DNA from: Bacteroidales bacterium | GTDB taxonomy: Bacteria; Bacteroidota; Bacteroidia; Bacteroidales; JAADGE01 | NCBI GenBank assembly: GCA_029934265.1 | Contig: JAOZMN010000007.1 | Span: 1-27,621 of the forward strand | Length of the DNA stretch: 27,621 nt | Direction: 5' to 3' | Part shown: in pieces, positions 23,597-27,621 of the stretch | How positions within the stretch are numbered: the first letter of the stretch is position 1 | How the letters are laid out: each line of letters begins with the position of its first letter | Notes under the pieces: model-generated | Database searches by the model: none | What the model was told of the DNA's origin: nothing | What the model saw: the letters and a program-made list of their open reading frames with translations, nothing else | Made by a program: the position numbers and the translations under genes

Positions 23597-23790
23597 AATA
23601 GTGTGTAAGCAACATCAGACAGGTCTTAGACCTTATTATTAAAAAGCAGCCTCAAACCCCTAAGAGACCACTTCTTATATTAATTTATTTCAAAAAGAAA
23701 TTAATTAAAACAGCTTCAATGCCGAATACAATTTGTCTTATATTTGTATTAACAAATTAATCAATATTGAATATTGGCATTATTTTTGTG

Positions 23791-24000
23791 TCAATCAGTA
23801 TCTTCTAATCTAAACAAATCTTCCAATTTTATTCTGAAAAAACGTGCTATTTTCAGAGCCAGTACAGTTGAAGGTACAAATTTTCCTGTTTCTATGGCGT
23901 GTATTGTTTGACGAGATACTCTGACTTTCTCTGCAAGTTCTGCTTGGGTAATTTTTTTCTTTGCTCGCTCTACCCGAATTGTGTTTTCCATTAGTGTCAT
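23791..24000 (-). CDS. Small XRE-family helix-turn-helix regulator
   Basis: A 69-aa protein that is almost entirely a Cro/CI-type HTH domain: KKKITQAELAEKVRVSRQTI contains helices 2 and 3 and the turn, followed by HAIETGKFVPSTVLALKIAR and the tail FFRIKLEDLFRLED. Such single-domain regulators (YozG/YgzD-like) usually bind DNA as dimers; the target is unknown. The start could be ATG 24000 or ATG 23991 (residue 4). It stands alone with long non-coding gaps on both sides, and its own promoter was not identified. Confidence 0.88.
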   Translation of the reverse strand: MTLMENTIRVERAKKKITQAELAEKVRVSRQTIHAIETGKFVPSTVLALKIARFFRIKLEDLFRLEDTD

Positions 24001-24357
24001 TTAAATAAGTTTATATTGTTAATATTATGTTTGCAAATTTTGTGCCGAAATAACTAATAATTAAAAGTAAGTACTCTTACAAAAGTTTTTATTCATTTAC
24101 TTATTTATAATAAGCTGATTTGTAAATGTTTTCTCGAGTGTGTATGTAATATTAAACAGATAGAAGACATTATCTTCAGCTTGACTTAAAATAATTTTTT
24201 AATTAAGAACAGGCACGAAATTTTAACTATCGGACTATTAAATATTATAAATAAACTTTCCGATAATTAACATGATATAAACATAAATTATACCGGAATT
24301 TACATTTTGTATAAAATTTCTTATTTTTGTAAAATTAAAATTTAATTTAATTTATAT
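24001..24357. other. 357-bp intergenic region between divergent XRE and gmhA genes
   Basis: No gene is seen. It contains an inverted repeat, TTAACTATCGGA (24223–24234) with TCCGATAATTAA (24259–24270), 88 bp before gmhA, and the gmhA promoter-like -7 box. The inverted repeat is a candidate operator for the neighbouring XRE protein, but nothing beyond position supports that. Confidence 0.5.
24322..24329 (+). promoter_or_regulatory. -7 promoter element for gmhA
   Basis: TATTTTTG fits TAnnTTTG. A start near 24336 would leave a 22-base AT-only leader before ATG 24358. TTTG at 24306–24309 is too close for a standard -33 box. Confidence 0.5.
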
Positions 24358-24939
24358 ATGACTGATAATCAAATAGAAAACAATTTCATTGAAACAATAA
24401 AACTTGCAAAAAATTTTATTGAAGATTTAGAAAATTTAGAAAAAGTTAAATTTTCGGCTCAAATAATGACTAATTGTATTAAAAAAAAAGCTAAAATAAT
24501 TTCTTGCGGAAACGGAGGCTCTATGACAGATGCTATGCACTTTGCAGAAGAACTTACAGGACGTTTCGGGAAAGACAGACCTTCAATCCCTGCGGTTGCG
24601 ATATCCGATTCCGGATATATTTCGTGCGTAGCAAACGATTACGGTTACGAAAGTGTTTTTTCTCGTTTTATTGAAGCTTTCGGGCAAGAAAATGATGTTT
24701 TACTTGCAATATCGACAAGTGGAAACTCTCCTAATGTTTTGAAAGCTGCAAAAACGGCAAAAAATAACCGGATAAAAGTTATCGGACTTACCGGAAATGA
24801 CGGCGGAAAACTTGCAACTTTATGTGATATTGAAATTAGAGTTCCTCATTTCGGTTATGCAGACCGAATACAAGAGATTCATATACAAATTATACATTCT
24901 TTGGTTCAGCAAATCGAAAATTCATTATTTTTTAAGTAA
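24358..24939 (+). CDS. gmhA: Sedoheptulose 7-phosphate isomerase
   Basis: Converts sedoheptulose 7-phosphate to D-glycero-D-manno-heptose 7-phosphate, the first step to heptose for LPS or surface glycans. The 193-aa SIS-domain protein matches E. coli GmhA closely: ISCGNGGS at the phosphate loop, DAMHFAEELTGRFG with the zinc/catalytic His and Glu, ISTSGNSPNV, and RVPHFGYADRIQEIHI with the second active-site Gln and His. These extra motifs separate it from the related DiaA. No other heptose genes are nearby. The stop TAA abuts the degraded repeat R2. Confidence 0.95.
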   Translation: MTDNQIENNFIETIKLAKNFIEDLENLEKVKFSAQIMTNCIKKKAKIISCGNGGSMTDAMHFAEELTGRFGKDRPSIPAVAISDSGYISCVANDYGYESVFSRFIEAFGQENDVLLAISTSGNSPNVLKAAKTAKNNRIKVIGLTGNDGGKLATLCDIEIRVPHFGYADRIQEIHIQIIHSLVQQIENSLFFK

Positions 24940-25077
24940 GTTTGCAAAAAAAATATAAAAAGACCCTAAAGGTTTAATTTAACAAAAAACAACAAATCTA
25001 AATATCTTATTTGTAGTTGTTTACTTCAAACCCTTAGGGGTCTGATTGCCGAAAATTACTCTTTCTACACCGGTCTC
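24940..25077 (+). mobile_element. Degraded copy of the repeat family (R2) upstream of yifB
   Basis: Shares with R1 the segment ATATAAAAAGACCC, the CAAATCTAAAT core (24993–25003), the inner arm AAACCCTTAGGGGTCTGATT (from 25028) and an end like CACCGGTCTC. The left end is altered and no flanking duplication is found, so the copy looks old. It fills most of the gmhA–yifB gap and ends 22 bp before the yifB ATG. Confidence 0.6.
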
Positions 25078-25099
25078 AAATATAAAAAAAAACAAAAAA

Positions 25100-26638
25100 A
25101 TGTTAGTAAAAACGTACGGCAGTGCAGTTGAAGGGATTGATGCAAGAACAATAACCGTAGAAGTTGATATTTCGAGAGGAGCAAATTTTTATCTTGTAGG
25201 TTTGCCCGATGCCGCCGTAAAGGAAAGTCAGCAAAGAATAGAGTCGGCATTGCGACAGCACGGTTATAAAATACCCGGAAAGAAGGTTGTAATAAATATG
25301 GCTCCTGCGGATATTCGCAAAGAGGGTTCGGCTTACGACCTTACTCTTGCAATTGGAATACTTGTCGCTTCCGAACAGATAAAAGCGGAGAGTATCGAGG
25401 AGTATATTATAATGGGTGAACTTTCGCTTGATGGAACAATTCACCCTGTAAAAGGAGTGTTACCTATTGCTATTCAGGCTCGTGCCGAAAAATTTAAAGG
25501 AATAATTCTTCCAAAAGATAATGCAAAAGAAGCTGCTGTTGTGGATAAGTTGGAAGTTTACGGAGTAGAAAATATAAAAGAAGTTATTGATTTTTTTGAA
25601 GGAAACGGAACTCTTGACCAAACTATCGTAGATACCCGTAAAGAATTTTTCAATAGTATAAATATATCAGATATAGATTTTTCCGATGTCAAAGGGCAAG
25701 AAAATGTAAAACGAGCAATGGAAATAGCTGCAGCCGGAGGACACAACGTTATTCTTATAGGACCTCCCGGAGCAGGAAAAACAATGCTTTCCAAAAGGTT
25801 GCCCACAATTTTACCTCCTCTTACTTTGCAGGAAGCCCTCGAAACGACAAAAATTCATTCCGTTGCCGGGAAAACAGAAAAAAACACGGCACTTATTACT
25901 AACCGTCCATTTCGCTCTCCACACCATACTATTAGTGATGTTGCACTTGTTGGTGGCGGACAGTTTCCCCAACCCGGTGAAATTTCGTTGGCTCATAACG
26001 GGGTTCTTTTTCTTGATGAATTACCTGAATTTAAACGCACGGTTCTCGAAGTTATGAGACAACCTCTCGAAGACCGAGTTATTACTATTTCAAGAGCAAG
26101 GTTTACCGTTGATTATCCGGCAAGTTTCATGCTTATAGCTTCCATGAATCCTTGTCCTTGCGGATATTATAATCACCCGGAGAGAGAATGCGTTTGCGGA
26201 GGGGGAGTAGTTCAAAAATATTTGAATAAAATTTCCGGTCCTTTATTGGATAGAATTGATATACATATTGAAGTTGTACCCGTTCCTGTAATGAAACTGG
26301 CAGAAGTCGAAGAGGGTGAAAAAAGCGAAAAAGTAAGGGAAAGAGTTATAAAAGCAAGAGAAATTCAGGAAGCAAGATTCAGCAATAATAAAGGCGTGTA
26401 TTGTAATGCTCAAATGTCGTCTAAAATTACCGCAAAGCATTGTGCTATTGACAAACCGGGAGCATCTCTTTTAAAAGGTGCAATGGAACGTCTCGGATTA
26501 TCCGCACGGGCTTATGACCGAATTTTAAAAGTTTCCAGAACAATAGCCGACCTTGAAGGAAGTGAACATATAAAAGTGTATCACCTTGCAGAAGCAATAC
26601 AGTACAGAAGTTTGGACAGAGACAGTTGGGGAGCTTAA
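25100..26638 (+). CDS. YifB/ComM-like Mg-chelatase-type AAA ATPase
   Basis: A 512-aa protein of the YifB/ComM family; ComM is a helicase that helps branch migration during integration of transformed DNA, and YifB homologues are widespread. The N-terminal ChlI-like domain starts MLVKTYGSAVEGIDA. The AAA part has Walker A GPPGAGKTMLSKRL, Walker B NGVLFLDELPEF, and FRSPHHTISDVALVGGG with the PQPGEISLAHNG sensor region. A four-Cys cluster, CPCGYYNHPERECVC, and a C-terminal lid domain follow. The frame is open upstream to 25046, but that part is encoded by repeat R2 and is Lys-rich, so ATG 25100 is chosen; MLVKTY is the usual family start. Confidence 0.94.
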   Translation: MLVKTYGSAVEGIDARTITVEVDISRGANFYLVGLPDAAVKESQQRIESALRQHGYKIPGKKVVINMAPADIRKEGSAYDLTLAIGILVASEQIKAESIEEYIIMGELSLDGTIHPVKGVLPIAIQARAEKFKGIILPKDNAKEAAVVDKLEVYGVENIKEVIDFFEGNGTLDQTIVDTRKEFFNSINISDIDFSDVKGQENVKRAMEIAAAGGHNVILIGPPGAGKTMLSKRLPTILPPLTLQEALETTKIHSVAGKTEKNTALITNRPFRSPHHTISDVALVGGGQFPQPGEISLAHNGVLFLDELPEFKRTVLEVMRQPLEDRVITISRARFTVDYPASFMLIASMNPCPCGYYNHPERECVCGGGVVQKYLNKISGPLLDRIDIHIEVVPVPVMKLAEVEEGEKSEKVRERVIKAREIQEARFSNNKGVYCNAQMSSKITAKHCAIDKPGASLLKGAMERLGLSARAYDRILKVSRTIADLEGSEHIKVYHLAEAIQYRSLDRDSWGA

Positions 26639-26642
26639 AAGA

Positions 26643-26680
26643 AAGTTCAGTATAAAAAGATACTAAGGGTTTAATTTTAA
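26643..26680 (+). repeat. Left-half remnant of the repeat family (R3)
   Basis: AAGTTCAGTATAAAAAG followed by ATACTAAGGGTTTAATTT matches the left terminal repeat and first inner arm of R1. The right half is missing. It lies 5 bp after the yifB stop and 25 bp before the methyltransferase ATG. Confidence 0.55.
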
Positions 26681-26704
26681 AAAAAGGAAAATATAGGGAA
26701 AGCC

Positions 26705-27508
26705 ATGGCTTCATTAGTGAAAAAATATTCAAAAGAAAAATTAACAGGACAGATTTTCACTCCTTTTTATATTGTTGAAAAAATGCTTGACGATATAAAT
26801 TACAATTCTGCCGACATTCTCGGTAAAACAATATTAGACCCGGCGTGTGGCGATGGTAGGTTTTTGATAAAAATAGCAGAGCGAATAATTAAATATTCCG
26901 AACCGGAGAAGTTACAAGAAAATCTAAGTAAAATTCATGGTTGGGATACCGATAGCAACGCAGTAGAACTTGCTAAGCAACACTTGAATAAGCTGACTTC
27001 CGAGTATAATATTAATGTAACCCGAAATTTAAAGATTAAAAATTCATTACATAATATAAAAAATAAAATTGATTCATTTAACCAAAAAACAATTTCCGCC
27101 AAGTTTGATTTTATTGTTGGAAATCCACCATATATACGCATACAACATCTTGATATACAAGAACGAAAATTTATCCGAAAAAACTTTAATTTTTGCAAAT
27201 CCGGATCCACTGACATTTATATAGCATTTTATCAACTTGCATTAGAATTATTGCACGAAGACGGAATTTGTGCATATATTACACCAAATACTTTTTTTAA
27301 TACAGATACAGCAAAAGAATTAAGAAGGCATTTTGAAACTTATAAAAATTTAATTCAAATAACAAATTACGGACATATTCAATTATTTAATGATGCTACA
27401 ACTTATAGTTCTATAACTATTTTTGACAAAAAAGAAAAAGAAAAATTTATTTATCAATTAGCAAGTGATAAAATAAACTTTAAACAAAGATTTATCCGTT
27501 TTTCTTAG
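26705..27508 (+). CDS. Adenine-specific DNA methyltransferase, interrupted by in-frame TAG
   Basis: A class I N6-adenine methyltransferase, probably of a restriction–modification or type IIG-like enzyme. It begins EKLTGQIFTPFYIVEKM, with the SAM-binding motif I LDPACGDGRFLIKIAE at about residues 56–71, the GWDTDSNAVELA segment, and catalytic motif IV NPPY near 146. GSTDIYIAFYQLALELL and ICAYITPNTFFNTDTAK follow, as in Eco57I/TaqI-type enzymes. The frame stops at TAG 27506–27508, but the same frame then continues with no further stop and no indel, so the gene is broken by a nonsense codon or has been truncated to its catalytic half. The window ends before the gene does. Confidence 0.88.
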   Translation: MASLVKKYSKEKLTGQIFTPFYIVEKMLDDINYNSADILGKTILDPACGDGRFLIKIAERIIKYSEPEKLQENLSKIHGWDTDSNAVELAKQHLNKLTSEYNINVTRNLKIKNSLHNIKNKIDSFNQKTISAKFDFIVGNPPYIRIQHLDIQERKFIRKNFNFCKSGSTDIYIAFYQLALELLHEDGICAYITPNTFFNTDTAKELRRHFETYKNLIQITNYGHIQLFNDATTYSSITIFDKKEKEKFIYQLASDKINFKQRFIRFS

Positions 27509-27621
27509 ATAAAAGATCAAAAATTTTGGCAATTATCATTAAAAAAAATATCAAAACACAAAGGAACACGACTTGGCGATATTGTTAATATTCATGTTGG
27601 AATTACAACACTTGCCGATAA
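27509..27621 (+). pseudogene. Continuation of the methyltransferase past the in-frame stop (partial)
   Basis: In the same frame as the upstream catalytic part, the sequence reads QKFWQLSLKKISKHKGTRLG followed by DIVNIHVGITTLADK up to the right edge. This FWQLS...GDIVNIHVGITT pattern looks like the start of a target-recognition domain seen behind such methyltransferase domains. Whether it is translated depends on readthrough or on a sequence error at 27506–27508. Confidence 0.55.

Larger units (their letters stand above)
23056..23790. other. 735-bp non-coding region between the channel and XRE genes
   Basis: No supported gene. In order it holds a 244-bp stretch bounded by inverted repeats (23079–23322), a strong 12-bp-stem hairpin (23418–23455), a 45-bp mini-element (23552–23596), a degraded AAACCCCTAAGAGACC stretch near 23654 that may be a relic of the same family, an AT hairpin near 23680–23708, and TAnnTTTG boxes on the plus strand at 23204, 23739 and 23781. 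The last two point towards the 3' end of the XRE gene. The region reads as a repeat-rich scar. Confidence 0.55.

Noticed and set aside
23641..23790. Possible further copy of the AAACCC(T)AAG repeat family and a promoter pair before the XRE gene's 3' end
   Set aside because: Only about 16 bases resemble the inner arm, no terminal repeat or duplication is visible, and the promoter-like boxes face no gene start.
24951..25087. AAATATAAAA direct repeats as a target duplication for R2
   Set aside because: The left copy lies inside the element's own conserved ATATAAAAAG segment, so the match is internal sequence plus AT-rich chance.
25046..25099. Longer YifB start with an extra 18 residues
   Set aside because: The extension is encoded by repeat R2 and an A tract; family members start at MLVKTY-like sequence, here ATG 25100.
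27506..27508. Genome-wide recoding of TAG as a sense codon
   Set aside because: ribE in this window ends with TAG (18779–18781) at its proper length, so TAG acts as a stop here.

Overview
This window looks like chromosomal DNA of an AT-rich member of the Bacteroidota, probably a Bacteroidales-like lineage. The signs are the DUF4175–ybeY–mnmG–uvrC gene block, TAnnTTTG-type -7 promoter elements, A-rich leaders without Shine-Dalgarno sequences, and a type IX secretion (T9SS) C-terminal sorting domain on a secreted aminopeptidase. No plasmid, phage or complete insertion sequence is visible, and no single novel multi-gene system is evident. The novelty lies mainly in non-coding DNA.

Layout. 1–9.8 kb, plus strand: the end of an unknown gene, a large DUF4175 membrane/coiled-coil protein, ybeY (rRNA maturation), mnmG (tRNA wobble modification), ade (adenine deaminase) and uvrC (excision repair). 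Four 16–18 bp palindromes resembling the chromosome-partition site parS lie in the leaders of ybeY, ade and uvrC and downstream of mnmG. 10–14 kb: an unrecognised 378-aa protein, then a minus-strand group of a PfkB sugar kinase, ilvE and a deoxynucleoside kinase, separated from the first by a strong bidirectional terminator. 14.1–20.5 kb, plus strand: tRNA-Asn with a palindromic terminator, a cysteine-containing 595-aa protein of unknown function, a frameshifted M1 aminopeptidase with a T9SS tail, ribE, a UPF0104-type membrane protein and a small STAS-like protein. 20.5–24 kb, minus strand: a U32 peptidase-family protein, a voltage-gated-type potassium channel with a C-terminal zinc ribbon, and a small XRE regulator, with long non-coding gaps. 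24.3–27.6 kb, plus strand: gmhA, yifB (comM-like) and an adenine DNA methyltransferase interrupted by an in-frame TAG and cut by the window end.

The region from 21.8 to 26.7 kb carries a family of small non-autonomous elements. Two 45-bp palindromic copies and one 131-bp copy are each bounded by perfect 6-bp direct repeats that look like target-site duplications. Two degraded relatives lie upstream of yifB and of the methyltransferase. A separate pair of 23–24 bp inverted repeats delimits 244 bp at 23.1–23.3 kb, and a 123-bp imperfect palindrome lies at 19.9 kb.

Most genes are housekeeping functions: translation quality (ybeY, mnmG, tRNA-Asn, the U32 protein), nucleotide salvage (ade, deoxynucleoside kinase), DNA repair and uptake (uvrC, yifB), cofactor and amino acid synthesis (ribE, ilvE) and envelope sugar supply (gmhA). 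All function calls are from reading the sequence; no database search was run.
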